Shown: in pieces, positions 50,617 through 59,118 of the stretch
Layout: each line of letters begins with the position of its first letter
Numbering within the stretch: the first letter of the stretch is position 1
Assembly (NCBI GenBank): GCA_002387205.1
Contig: DGLA01000026.1
Location: 1-64,000, forward strand
DNA length: 64,000 nucleotides
From: Stutzerimonas stutzeri
GTDB lineage: Bacteria; Pseudomonadota; Gammaproteobacteria; Pseudomonadales; Pseudomonadaceae
Direction: 5' to 3'
Position numbers and translations under genes: made by a program
The notes under the pieces: generated by a model
Seen by the model: the letters and a program-made list of their open reading frames with translations, nothing else
Told to the model about the DNA's origin: nothing
Databases searched by the model: none

Positions 50617-51957
50617 GTGCTGCCCTTGCTACGCAATGCTGCCAGCCGACCGGCACGTCTCATCCCGCTCGCCTTTCTCATCGCGACCTTGCTGGGCACA
50701 GCGTTGCTGTCGCTGCCTGTGGCGACGGCCGGGCCTGGTCAGGCACCGCTGCTGACGGCGCTGTTCACCGCCGTGTCGGCGGTCTGTGTGACGGGGCTGA
50801 TCGTGCAGGACACGGCTGTGTATTGGTCGTTTTTTGGTCAGTGTGTAATCCTGCTGCTGTTCCAGATCGGTGGTCTGGGCATCATGAGTGGTGCGACGCT
50901 GCTCGGCCTGATGGTCAAGCGGCGCCTGCAGCTGAGCAGCCGTCTGGTCGCGCAGCAGGAGACTCGCTCGCTCGGGCTCGGGGACGTCGCTGGCGTGTTG
51001 CGGTTGATCCTGCTGGTTACCTTGAGCGTCGAGCTGGTCGTGACGGCGATCCTCACCCTGCATTTTCGCCTGAGCTATGACCTGACCTGGTCGAAGGCAC
51101 TCTGGGACGGGCTTTTTCATGCGGTATCGGCGTTCAACAACGCCGGCTTCTCGACCTATTCCGACAGCCTGATGAGTTTTGCCACGGACCCGGTGGTGCT
51201 GGTGCCGATCATGCTGGCGGTGATCATCGGCGGCCTGGGTTTCCCCGTGCTCTACGAGTTCCGCCGCGACCAGCGCGGCAAGCCCTGGACCATCCATACG
51301 CGCATCACGCTCTGGGGTTCGGCGGTGCTGCTGTTCGGCGGCATGGTGGCGATCCTGTTCTACGAGTGGAGCAACCCGGAGACGCTTGCCGGCATGAGCC
51401 TCGGCGACAAGCTGCTGTCTGCGCTGTTCAGCTCGGCAGTGGCGCGCACGGCGGGGTTCAACAGCCTGGACGTCGGCCAGTTCGAGGCGCAGACGCTGGC
51501 TGTGCATTACTTCCTGATGTTCGTCGGCGGCGGCAGCGCGGGCACCGCCGGCGGGATCAAGGTGACGACCTTCTTTCTGCTGTTCTTCTTTATCTGGGCG
51601 GAGATCCGCGGCAACGCCGATACCGTGGCCTTTCGCCGCCGCATCTCCTATGCGACGCAGCGGCAGGCGCTGACCGTGCTGTTCCTCGGCTCGCTCACGG
51701 TGGCCATCGGCACCATGATCCTGCTCAGCGTGACGCGGCTGGAACTGGGCGTGGTGCTGTTCGAAGTCATTTCCGCATTCGCCACGGTCGGTCTGTCCAC
51801 CGGCATCACGGCGGATCTGCCACCGTCCGGCCAGCTGGTGATCATCGCGCTGATGTTCATCGGCCGGGTCGGCACCATCACCCTGGCCACGGCCCTTGCG
51901 CTGCGCAGCGTGACCAAACACTACCGCTACCCGGAGGAGCGCCCCATTGTTGGATAA
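50617..51957 (+). CDS. ktrB: Ktr/Trk-type potassium channel subunit KtrB
   Basis: Inner-membrane K+ (often Na+-dependent) uptake protein of 446 residues built from four M1-P-M2 units. The four selectivity-filter loops are visible: CVTGL, NNAGFS, RTAGFNS and TVGLSTG. The start is a GTG at 50617 without a good ribosome binding site; no better one is near. Its stop overlaps ktrA by 11 bases. It is shorter than TrkH and paired with a single-RCK protein, which is why Ktr is favoured over Trk. Confidence 0.9.
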   Translation: MLPLLRNAASRPARLIPLAFLIATLLGTALLSLPVATAGPGQAPLLTALFTAVSAVCVTGLIVQDTAVYWSFFGQCVILLLFQIGGLGIMSGATLLGLMVKRRLQLSSRLVAQQETRSLGLGDVAGVLRLILLVTLSVELVVTAILTLHFRLSYDLTWSKALWDGLFHAVSAFNNAGFSTYSDSLMSFATDPVVLVPIMLAVIIGGLGFPVLYEFRRDQRGKPWTIHTRITLWGSAVLLFGGMVAILFYEWSNPETLAGMSLGDKLLSALFSSAVARTAGFNSLDVGQFEAQTLAVHYFLMFVGGGSAGTAGGIKVTTFFLLFFFIWAEIRGNADTVAFRRRISYATQRQALTVLFLGSLTVAIGTMILLSVTRLELGVVLFEVISAFATVGLSTGITADLPPSGQLVIIALMFIGRVGTITLATALALRSVTKHYRYPEERPIVG

Positions 51958-52630
51958 CCTGTTCGGCAAGAGATTCGAGAACGACAGCGTTGCGGTCATC
52001 GGCCTGGGGCGATTCGGTTCGGCCGTCGCCGACTCGCTTACGTCCATGGGGCACGAAGTGCTGGGCATCGACAGCAACAGCGCGAACGTGCAGCAGTGGG
52101 TCGACGTGCTGACACACGTGGCCCAGGCCGACTCCACCGACGTCCGCGCGTTGCGTCAGCTGGGGGTCGACCAGTTCCGCCATGTGGTGGTCAGCATAGG
52201 TACCGATCTCGAGGCCAGCGTATTGACCGTGCTCGCCCTGCAGGAGCTGGGCGTGCCGGACATCTGGGCCAAGGCCCTGAGCAAGCGCCACGGGTTGATC
52301 CTCGAGCGCACCGGCGCCCATCACGTCGTATACCCGGAGACCTCCATGGGCGAACGCGTGGCACACCTGGTTACCGGCAAGATGTTCGAGTTCATCGAGT
52401 TCGACGACGGCTTCGCCATTGCCTCCACCAGCGCGCCGCGCGGCATCCATGACAAGACCCTGGCCGATTCCGGCGTGCATCGGCGCTACGGGGTCACCAT
52501 CGTCGGGGTAAAGAGGGCCCATGAAGACTTCATCTACGCCAAGCCGGAAACCCTGATCCATCCGGGCGACATCCTTATCGTGGCGGGTGAAACCAGGCTG
52601 GTGGAGAAGTTTGCGGCGGCGAAAGGCTAG
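51947..52630 (+). CDS. ktrA: potassium uptake gating protein KtrA
   Basis: Cytoplasmic RCK ring protein of 227 residues that binds nucleotides and gates KtrB. Rossmann motif GLGRFG at about 19-24, followed by a C-terminal RCK-C domain (about 145-225). The start is a TTG at 51947 within the end of ktrB, with GGAGGAG eight bases upstream. Single RCK unit, in contrast to the double-RCK TrkA at 10243. Confidence 0.92.
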   Translation: MLDNLFGKRFENDSVAVIGLGRFGSAVADSLTSMGHEVLGIDSNSANVQQWVDVLTHVAQADSTDVRALRQLGVDQFRHVVVSIGTDLEASVLTVLALQELGVPDIWAKALSKRHGLILERTGAHHVVYPETSMGERVAHLVTGKMFEFIEFDDGFAIASTSAPRGIHDKTLADSGVHRRYGVTIVGVKRAHEDFIYAKPETLIHPGDILIVAGETRLVEKFAAAKG

Positions 52631-52727
52631 CGGTGTGGCGCCGGCAGGCCAGCTGACCACTCGGAGCTGCAGATGAACCGTACGAGCCCGGCACCGGTCG
52701 CACATTAGAGCAACCGGGAGACTGAGC

Positions 52728-53219
52728 ATGACTATTTCGAGCAATCTTTTATGGGGCGCCCTGGCGCTTGGTCTGGTAACTGGCATGCGCAGCACGCTGG
52801 GGCCCACCATGACCAGCCGGGCGCTGGCCGCGCGTGACGATATCGACCAGGCGGATGAACCGGCGCGTACCCTGGCATCACACCGCGCGCAGCAGTTTCT
52901 GATACCCATGGCGGCGGGCGAGCTGCTGGGCGACAAGATGCCCTTCGCGCCGGATCGGACCATCCTTCCATCAATGATGTTTCGCGCGGTATCAGGTGGC
53001 GTGACCGCTGCGGCGCTGGCCAGCGCACGGCGACAGCCGATTTGGCTTCCAGCATTGGTCGGCGCAACGGCCGCGCTGGTCGCGTCGAAGGTTGGGCTAG
53101 CCTTGCGCAAACCCTATCAGGCCGAGCCGTATGTCAATGCCGCGTTGGGGCTGACGGAAGATTGCGTGGCGCTGGCAGTCGGTACCGTTGGGCTGCGGTG
53201 CGCGCTGGACAAGCGCTAA
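52728..53219 (+). CDS. DUF4126-type membrane protein
   Basis: 163 residues, hydrophobic. The GLVTGMRSTLGPT opening (about 16-28), internal small-residue-rich helices and C-terminal ALGLTEDCVALAVG fit DUF4126, whose function is unknown. ATG with GGGAG upstream. 97 bases after ktrA; separate transcription unit possible. Confidence 0.8.
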   Translation: MTISSNLLWGALALGLVTGMRSTLGPTMTSRALAARDDIDQADEPARTLASHRAQQFLIPMAAGELLGDKMPFAPDRTILPSMMFRAVSGGVTAAALASARRQPIWLPALVGATAALVASKVGLALRKPYQAEPYVNAALGLTEDCVALAVGTVGLRCALDKR

Positions 53220-53256
53220 GGGAAGGTGGGCGGCTCGCTAAAGCCGGTTGATAACA

Positions 53257-53281
53257 CACGGGCCGCATGGCGCGGCCCGTG
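53257..53281. terminator. bidirectional terminator-like hairpin
   Basis: Perfect 10-bp stem CACGGGCCGC / GCGGCCCGTG with loop ATGGC between two convergent genes. No long T tract on either side. Confidence 0.55.
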
Positions 53282-53301
53282 ATCGCACAGCGGTCGGCGT
53301 T

Positions 53302-54090
53302 TTACCGCTTGATCACGCAGATCCGGTCTGTGCAGGTGCCCGCATGGGTGGGGGCCAGGCTTTCCGTCGCGTGGCGAGTGCCGACTGTCTCGCTGGCAAA
53401 GCCGCCACCGGTCGGGGATGCGGTGCCGGTGTTTTCCGGGTAGTCGGTGCCGGCCCGTTTGGCCGCCGTGCCCACATCGTAGCGGCCGGTATCGCCTGAG
53501 TCTGTATGGGTTTCAGCGGTACGGTCTGTTGCCGCTGTACTGGTTGTCCCGGTAACCGGGGCGGTTGTATCGCGATGGGTATCAGCCGAATGGCCTGCAT
53601 GGCTGGCGGACCCAACGAAATGCTTGTCCAGGTGACTGTCACCGCCGGTTGCGCCGGCATAGGGGCTGGTTGCTCCGGAATGGCCAGGGGTCGAGCCCGC
53701 ACCGGCACCGTTGTCGTTGATATTGAGCGCACCGCTGTACTCCAGTGCGTCGCGCGCCTTCGCCAGCTGGTCGTCATCGTTAACATCAACGGCGATCACC
53801 AACGAACCGCGGCGCACCGCTTCAGGGTAGGCCTTGGCATGGTGCTTGTGGTCTTCGTGCGGCTCGTGACCGAACAGAGAGTTGAAGAAGTTCGCGATCT
53901 TCGAGTCGTGGTGCGGGCGGTCCACGGTGTTGTCGCTGGTGGAGTAGGGTTCGTCGTAGGCATGAATGTTCGCGCTGTCGGCACCTACGGAGTGAATTTG
54001 CTCTTTGCCGATGCCCCGTGACATCAGGTCGCCCACGGTACGGTTGGCATCGGTCGGCGTCGCGAACGCCGCTACTAGTGTGTGTTTCAT
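53302..54090 (-). CDS. stress-like protein with low-complexity C-terminus
   Basis: 262 residues. The N-terminal third is a small alpha-beta fold (MKHTLVAAFATPTDANRTVG ... VIAVDVNDDDQLAKARDALE, about 1-118) like the glycine-zipper-free general stress proteins that sense or buffer (an inference). The rest (about 125-255) is low complexity, rich in Gly, Thr, Ser, Ala, His and Asp. Strong ribosome binding site GAGGTG before the ATG. Not assigned to a named family. Confidence 0.7.
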   Translation of the reverse strand: MKHTLVAAFATPTDANRTVGDLMSRGIGKEQIHSVGADSANIHAYDEPYSTSDNTVDRPHHDSKIANFFNSLFGHEPHEDHKHHAKAYPEAVRRGSLVIAVDVNDDDQLAKARDALEYSGALNINDNGAGAGSTPGHSGATSPYAGATGGDSHLDKHFVGSASHAGHSADTHRDTTAPVTGTTSTAATDRTAETHTDSGDTGRYDVGTAAKRAGTDYPENTGTASPTGGGFASETVGTRHATESLAPTHAGTCTDRICVIKR

Positions 54091-54453
54091 GGTTCACCTC
54101 GCGTTGTGTTGAACAACTGGGTTGGGCGAGCGCTGCGTTGTCGGTCCCGCACGACACGCAAGGGTGCGGGTACCACGGCAGCAGCGTGCTGCACGATCGG
54201 CTGCAGCAAGAGCAACGCTCATTGATATTGGGTTGGGACGTACCGCCATAGTTCAGATTGGCGGTCGAAAACTCGGCCAACCTGGCGTTCGCTGGCGATG
54301 GCAGGTCGAGGCGAGATGGACAGTTGGTTGAGGGGGGAAGCGCTGGATGACGCGCTGGAAGCGCTGCCGAAGACGGCAGAACACAGGGGCATTCGCAGTA
54401 TCGCGTAGTCAGAAAGCGCGGCTGCGGTGTAAGGCTTCGCTGATGGCTTCCAA
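54091..54453. other. non-coding region upstream of the stress-like gene
   Basis: About 360 bases with the leader of the minus-strand gene at the left. No open frame with a credible start, and no repeat recognised. Confidence 0.4.
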
Positions 54454-54480
54454 AGGCCGGTCAGTTTGCCCGACCGGCCT
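54454..54480 (-). terminator. terminator after the GST gene
   Basis: Perfect 9-bp stem AGGCCGGTC / GACCGGCCT with a 9-base loop. In the minus-strand direction it runs into TTTGG, six bases after the YghU-type gene stop. Confidence 0.65.
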
Positions 54481-54486
54481 CGTGTG

Positions 54487-55332
54487 TCAGTCCAGATCCG
54501 ACGCGTCGTGGCGTTCCGGCGCTTGTTCGGACTCGTCGCCCCAGGTGCGGTTGACCTTGCGCCCGCGGATCACACCTGGCCGCTCGGCCACTTCCGCGGC
54601 CCAGCGCTGCACGTGTTTGTAATCCTGCACCGAGAGGAATTCGGCAGCGCTGTACAGCTCGCCGCGGGCCAGGACGCCGTACCAAGGCCAGATGGCCATG
54701 TCGGCGATGGTGTATTCATCGCCCGCGACGTAACGATTTTCGGCCAGCTGGCGATCCAGCACGTCGAGCTGGCGCTTGACCTCCATGGCGTAGCGGTTGA
54801 TCGGATATTCGTACTTTTCCGGCGCGTAGGCATAGAAATGCCCAAAGCCGCCTCCAAGGAAAGGCGCCGAGCCCATTTGCCAGAACAACCAGTTCAGGGT
54901 TTCGGTCCGTGCGCGGGTTTCGGTCGGCAGGAAGGCGCCGAATTTTTCCGCCAGGTACACCAGGATCGAGCCTGACTCGAACACCCTCAGCGGTTCGCCT
55001 TCGACGCTGTGGTCGGCCAGTGCTGGAATCTTGGAGTTCGGATTGATCGCGACGAAGCCGCTGCCGAACTGGTCGCCATCGCCGATCTTGATCAGCCAGG
55101 CATCGTATTCGGCGCCGCTGTGGCCGAGCGCAAGCAGCTCTTCGAGCATGATCGAGACCTTTACGCCGTTGGGTGTCGCCAGCGAGTAGAGCTGCAACGG
55201 GTGCTTGCCCACCGGCAACGCCTTCTCTTCCCTCGCGCCGGCGGTCGGTGCGTTGATGCTGGCAAACTTGCCGCCAGACGGCGCGTCGTGTGTCCAGACT
55301 TTCGGCGGTACGTAGGAGGTGGTGTCACTCAT
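54487..55332 (-). CDS. yghU: YghU-type glutathione transferase
   Basis: 281 residues. GST fold with an N-terminal extension (residues 1-45) as in YghU; the thioredoxin-like domain holds LYSLATPNGVKVSIMLEELL and the glutathione-binding NPNSKIPAL and FESGSILVYLAE blocks. YghU of E. coli binds two glutathiones and acts as disulfide reductase/peroxidase; the same is expected here. ATG 55332. Confidence 0.9.
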   Translation of the reverse strand: MSDTTSYVPPKVWTHDAPSGGKFASINAPTAGAREEKALPVGKHPLQLYSLATPNGVKVSIMLEELLALGHSGAEYDAWLIKIGDGDQFGSGFVAINPNSKIPALADHSVEGEPLRVFESGSILVYLAEKFGAFLPTETRARTETLNWLFWQMGSAPFLGGGFGHFYAYAPEKYEYPINRYAMEVKRQLDVLDRQLAENRYVAGDEYTIADMAIWPWYGVLARGELYSAAEFLSVQDYKHVQRWAAEVAERPGVIRGRKVNRTWGDESEQAPERHDASDLD

Positions 55333-55543
55333 GGCAGTTCCTCAAGGTTGAAATGGCGGAATTCCAGACGATGCGTGGCCGGGATTGCGGTGCGCGCTTC
55401 TGGCCGTAGCCTTTCCAGCGGGCATCTGCCGGCTCCGTCATGAAGCCTGTCATGTACGACAGCGACAAGTCGACGATTGCGTCCGATGGGCTCGTGAACA
55501 TACCGCGTGAGGGCTAGCTGCAGGAGTTGGCTTTGCTGTAGAC

Positions 55544-55568
55544 AAAAAAAGCCCGGCGAGGCCGGGCT
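55544..55568 (-). terminator. rho-independent terminator after dctM
   Basis: Perfect 8-bp stem AGCCCGGC / GCCGGGCT with a 3-base loop, followed on the minus strand by seven T. Twenty-seven bases after the dctM stop; ends the dctPQM operon. Confidence 0.9.
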
Positions 55569-55595
55569 AAGGGAAGCGGTTTATCTGGCGATCAC

Positions 55596-56876
55596 TTACA
55601 TGCCGAGCAGATTTGGCAGCGCCAACGAGATAGACGGCACGTACGTGATGATCATCAGGAAGCTCAGCAGCAATGCGAGCCACGGCATCACGGCACGGAT
55701 CACCTGAGTCACCGGCATGCCGGTCACCGCCGAGGCGACGAACAGGTTCAGCCCCACAGGCGGCGTGATCAGGCCGATCTCCATGTTCACCACCATGATG
55801 ATGCCCAGGTGGATCGGATCGATGCCCAGCTCGATGGCGATCGGGAACAGGATCGGCGCCAGGATCAGGATGATGGCGGACGGCTCCATGAAGGCACCAG
55901 CCACCAGCAGCACGATGTTTACCACCAGCAGGAACATCCAGGGCTGCAGGCCGGCCTCGAGCACCATGGCAGTGATCTGTTGCGGGATCTGCTCGGTCGT
56001 CAGCACATGCGCAAAGAGCATCGCGTTGGCGATGATGAACATCAGCATGATCGACAGCTTGCCCGACTCCAGCAGCACCTTCGGGCAATCACGCAGGGTC
56101 AGGTCCTTGTAGACGAACAGCGCGACGAACGCCGAATACACTGCCGCGACGGCCGCCGCTTCGGTCGGCGTGAACATGCCTGAGTAGATACCGCCAAGGA
56201 TGATCACCATCAGCAGCAGGCCCCAGGCCGCCTTGCGTGCGGCGGACAGCCACTCGCGGAAGGTGGCTCGCGGCAGTGCCGGCAGGTTCTTCTTCACCGC
56301 GATGATGTAGATCGCGACCATCAGGCCCAGGCCCAGCAGCAGCCCCGGCACGACACCGGCCATGAACAGCTTGCCCACGGAGGTTTCGGTGGCGGCGGCG
56401 TAGACCACCATGACGATCGACGGCGGGATCAGGATGCCCAGCGTACCGGCGTTACAGACGATGCCGGCGCCGAACGCCTGCGGATAACCGGAGCGCACCA
56501 TGCCGGCAATCGCGATCGAGCCGACCGCGGCTACCGTCGCCGGCGAAGAACCGGACAGGGCGGCGAACAGCATGCAGGCCAGCACCGCCGCAATGGCCAG
56601 GCCACCGCGGATGTGGCCGACGCTGGCGTTGGCGAAGTCGATGAGTCGTTTGGCGACGCCACCGGTGGTCATGAATGCGCCGGCCAGCAGGAAGAACGGA
56701 ATCGCCAGCAGGGTGTAGTGCTCGGACGTCTCGAACAGCTTGATCGCCAGCGAGGTGACCGAATCCGGGCTGAACAGCAGGATGGTCAGCGAACCGGCCA
56801 GGCCAAGGGAAACGGCCACCGGCACGCCGATGAACATCAGCGCGAAGAGCGCGACAAAGAGGAACAGGATGGTCAT
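55596..56876 (-). CDS. dctM: TRAP transporter large permease DctM
   Basis: Main membrane subunit (426 residues, about 12 helices) of the C4-dicarboxylate TRAP transporter, driving succinate/malate/fumarate uptake with Na+. Family stretches SGSSPATVAAVGSIAI and GILIPPSIVMVVYAA are present. The ATG overlaps the dctQ stop (TAATG). Last gene of dctPQM. Confidence 0.95.
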   Translation of the reverse strand: MTILFLFVALFALMFIGVPVAVSLGLAGSLTILLFSPDSVTSLAIKLFETSEHYTLLAIPFFLLAGAFMTTGGVAKRLIDFANASVGHIRGGLAIAAVLACMLFAALSGSSPATVAAVGSIAIAGMVRSGYPQAFGAGIVCNAGTLGILIPPSIVMVVYAAATETSVGKLFMAGVVPGLLLGLGLMVAIYIIAVKKNLPALPRATFREWLSAARKAAWGLLLMVIILGGIYSGMFTPTEAAAVAAVYSAFVALFVYKDLTLRDCPKVLLESGKLSIMLMFIIANAMLFAHVLTTEQIPQQITAMVLEAGLQPWMFLLVVNIVLLVAGAFMEPSAIILILAPILFPIAIELGIDPIHLGIIMVVNMEIGLITPPVGLNLFVASAVTGMPVTQVIRAVMPWLALLLSFLMIITYVPSISLALPNLLGM

Positions 56877-57502
56877 TACTTCGGCTCCTCTGCGCCCAGT
56901 TTCGCGGCTTCGGCGGCTTCGTCTGCCAGGCCCAGGCCGGTTTGCTCGTTACGCAGGATGCGCACGAAGATTTCGGCGAAACGGATAAAGACCATGGCGA
57001 ATCCGATCGGCACGATCATGCCGATGTGCCATTGCTTGATGCCGAAATGACCGAGATCTTCTGCACCGATGTTCGCGGTGAACAGGGCCGAGATCCAGTT
57101 GAAGCTGGCGAAGGCCAGCAGGCCTGCATAGCCGAGGCAGAACAGGCAGGCGACGATGCCGATATAGCGCTGGACATTGCGCGAAGCGAGCTTGACCAGT
57201 GCGTCGATGCCGATGTGCCCGGCGGTGCGGACACCGTAGGCCAGGCCGGAAAAGATCAGCCAGGCGAACAGCGCCTTGGTCAGTGCCGTACTCCAGGTCA
57301 TCGATTGAGCCAGGCCAATGGTGAAGTCACCCATGGCGAAGAACAGATCGCTGGCACCCTCAAAGCGATCGCCGAGGCTGTAGAAAACGGTGTAGAGGTT
57401 GTTCAGGACCACATAAACGAAGGTCACCAAGGTCATGGCGGCCAGCAGGAAGGCGATAAACGCTTCTTCGAAGTGGTCCCAGACGCGCCAGAGGGCGTTC
57501 AT
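56876..57502 (-). CDS. dctQ: TRAP transporter small permease DctQ
   Basis: Four-helix small membrane subunit, 208 residues. Start ATG 57502 with GGGAG nine bases upstream; an ATG three codons earlier is too close to that site. Opening MNALWRVWDHFEEAFIAFLL is typical of pseudomonad DctQ. Separated from dctP by 239 bases with a strong hairpin, and coupled to dctM. Confidence 0.93.
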   Translation of the reverse strand: MNALWRVWDHFEEAFIAFLLAAMTLVTFVYVVLNNLYTVFYSLGDRFEGASDLFFAMGDFTIGLAQSMTWSTALTKALFAWLIFSGLAYGVRTAGHIGIDALVKLASRNVQRYIGIVACLFCLGYAGLLAFASFNWISALFTANIGAEDLGHFGIKQWHIGMIVPIGFAMVFIRFAEIFVRILRNEQTGLGLADEAAEAAKLGAEEPK

Positions 57503-57707
57503 GGATGACATCTCCCGATGAAATGCATTGTTTCGATGGGCGTACAGAACGTGCGCCATGGGCCGGTCGGGTGACCGGGATGACAGAGCAATGAAAAACT
57601 CTTGTTCTCGAGGCGTCTGGCCCGGGATCACCGCGCCGCAGGTATCGCCTGGCTGGGTTGTCTTTTCACTGAGCTGTCGGTATTGCCGGTGTCGCTTGGT
57701 CGGAACG

Positions 57708-57734
57708 GAGAGGGCGGCTTGTGACCGCCCTCTC
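57708..57734 (-). other. intercistronic hairpin between dctP and dctQ
   Basis: Perfect 10-bp stem GAGAGGGCGG / CCGCCCTCTC with a 7-base loop, seven bases after the dctP stop. No T tract. Likely protects the dctP message and limits read-through, giving more binding protein than permease. Confidence 0.7.
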
Positions 57735-57741
57735 GCAAGGC

Positions 57742-58737
57742 TTACTGGGCCTTGTTGGCTTCTTCAGCGGCCTTGATCAGGTCAGCACCGATGTCGTTCT
57801 CGAACTTGCTCCAAACCGGCTTCATCGCTTCGCGCCACTTGGCACGCTCTTCCGGAGTCAGCACCAGGATTTCGGTGGTACCGGCAGCCAGGATGTCCTG
57901 CTTGGCTTTCTGGTTCAGGTCATCGGCCTGCTTGTTCACCTCGACGGTGACCTCGTCGATGATCTCGTTCAGCTCGGAACGCACGTCTTCTGGCAGACCT
58001 TCCCAGAACTTGGTGTTGGTGATCAGCATGTAGTCGAGCAGACCATGGTCGGACTCGGTGATGTGCTTCTGCACTTCATGCATCTTCTGCGAGTAGATGT
58101 TCGAGTAGGGGTTCTCGGCACCGTTGACCACGCCGGTCTGCAGGCCCTGGTAGACCTCGGCGAAGCTCATCTTGCGCGGGTTGGCGCGCAGGGCCTTGAA
58201 CTGCTCGTCCAGTACGGCAGATGCCTGTACGCGGAACTTCAGACCGCGGGCATCTTTCGGCTCACGCAGTTCCTTGTTGGCGGACAGCTGCTTCATGCCG
58301 TTGTGCCAGTAGGCCAGGCCGGTGATGTTCTTGTCTTCCATCGAGCTCAGCAGCTTCTGGCCGGCATCGCTCTGCTGGAAGCGGTCAACCGCCTGGATGT
58401 TGTCGAACAGGAACGGCAGGTCGAATACCTGAACGCCCTTGGAGTAATGCTCGAACTTGGCCAGCGACGGCGCGATCAGCTGTACGTCACCCAGCAGCAG
58501 TGCTTCCATTTCCTTGCCATCACCGAACAGGGAAGAGTTCGGGTAAACCTGAACTTCAACCTTGCCGGGCAGACGCTCTTCGACGAGCTTCTTGAACAGG
58601 ACGGCACCCTGACCTTTCGGGGTGTTCTCGGCAACCACGTGGGAGAACTTGATCAGGATCGGATCGGCGGCCTGGGCCAGGCTTGCGATACCGAGGGACA
58701 GAGCACAGGCGAGCGCCGTGGCAGTCAGCTTGAACAT
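57742..58737 (-). CDS. dctP: C4-dicarboxylate-binding protein DctP
   Basis: Periplasmic TRAP binding protein, 331 residues; signal peptide of about 23 residues ending AQA. The mature part holds the carboxylate-binding GLKFRVQASAVLDEQFKALR (about 165-184, conserved Arg) and QTGVVNGAENPYSN. ATG 58737 with AGAGGAAAC upstream. First gene of dctPQM; transcribed from the sigma-54 promoter at 58877. Confidence 0.95.
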   Translation of the reverse strand: MFKLTATALACALSLGIASLAQAADPILIKFSHVVAENTPKGQGAVLFKKLVEERLPGKVEVQVYPNSSLFGDGKEMEALLLGDVQLIAPSLAKFEHYSKGVQVFDLPFLFDNIQAVDRFQQSDAGQKLLSSMEDKNITGLAYWHNGMKQLSANKELREPKDARGLKFRVQASAVLDEQFKALRANPRKMSFAEVYQGLQTGVVNGAENPYSNIYSQKMHEVQKHITESDHGLLDYMLITNTKFWEGLPEDVRSELNEIIDEVTVEVNKQADDLNQKAKQDILAAGTTEILVLTPEERAKWREAMKPVWSKFENDIGADLIKAAEEANKAQ

Positions 58738-58876
58738 TGTTGTGTTTCCTCTTGTTGTGAAGTGAGCCACTGCGTCGGGGCAGTAAGCTCGGCTGTAACC
58801 AGCAAGGCAAGTCTAGGCGGCATTGAAGGATTCGCAGCGCCTTAGGCTCGATTGGCCGGTTCATGGGGTTAGCGAG

Positions 58877-58892
58877 AGCAAGTGCTGTGCCA
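58877..58892 (-). promoter_or_regulatory. sigma-54 promoter of dctPQM
   Basis: Minus-strand TGGCACAGCACTTGCT: GG of the -24 box and GC of the -12 box are 10 bases apart, the required spacing, and the sequence is close to consensus TGGCAC-N5-TTGCW. About 140 bases before the dctP start. Enhancer sites for DctD should lie in 58893-59116; a half-site-like TTCCGCAC occurs near 59083 but is not conclusive. Confidence 0.85.
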
Positions 58893-59096
58893 GATGCACG
58901 AGCCTGCAACTCGTAGCGCGCGAGTTTACTCCTATACGGGCGAAATACTGATGAATGATTCTCAGCCGGACCGTCTAGGCTGCAGGTTCCGTCCCGGTCG
59001 ATGATCCTCGTCCCGTCGTCCGCCATGAGGCCGGAAAGATGTGTCGCAACGGTGTCAGCGCAGACCGAAATGGACGATACGGCTTCCGCACGTGAG

Positions 59097-59118
59097 AGCT
59101 GGCGGAAAATCGCCAGCT
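59097..59118 (-). terminator. hairpin at the dctD stop
   Basis: Perfect 8-bp stem AGCTGGCG / CGCCAGCT with loop GAAAAT, overlapping the dctD stop codon. No T tract, so only a possible terminator or RNA-end stabiliser. Confidence 0.45.

Noticed and set aside
59070..59100. DctD enhancer sites
   Set aside because: A single half-site-like TTCCGCAC near 59083 is not enough; no paired palindrome seen.
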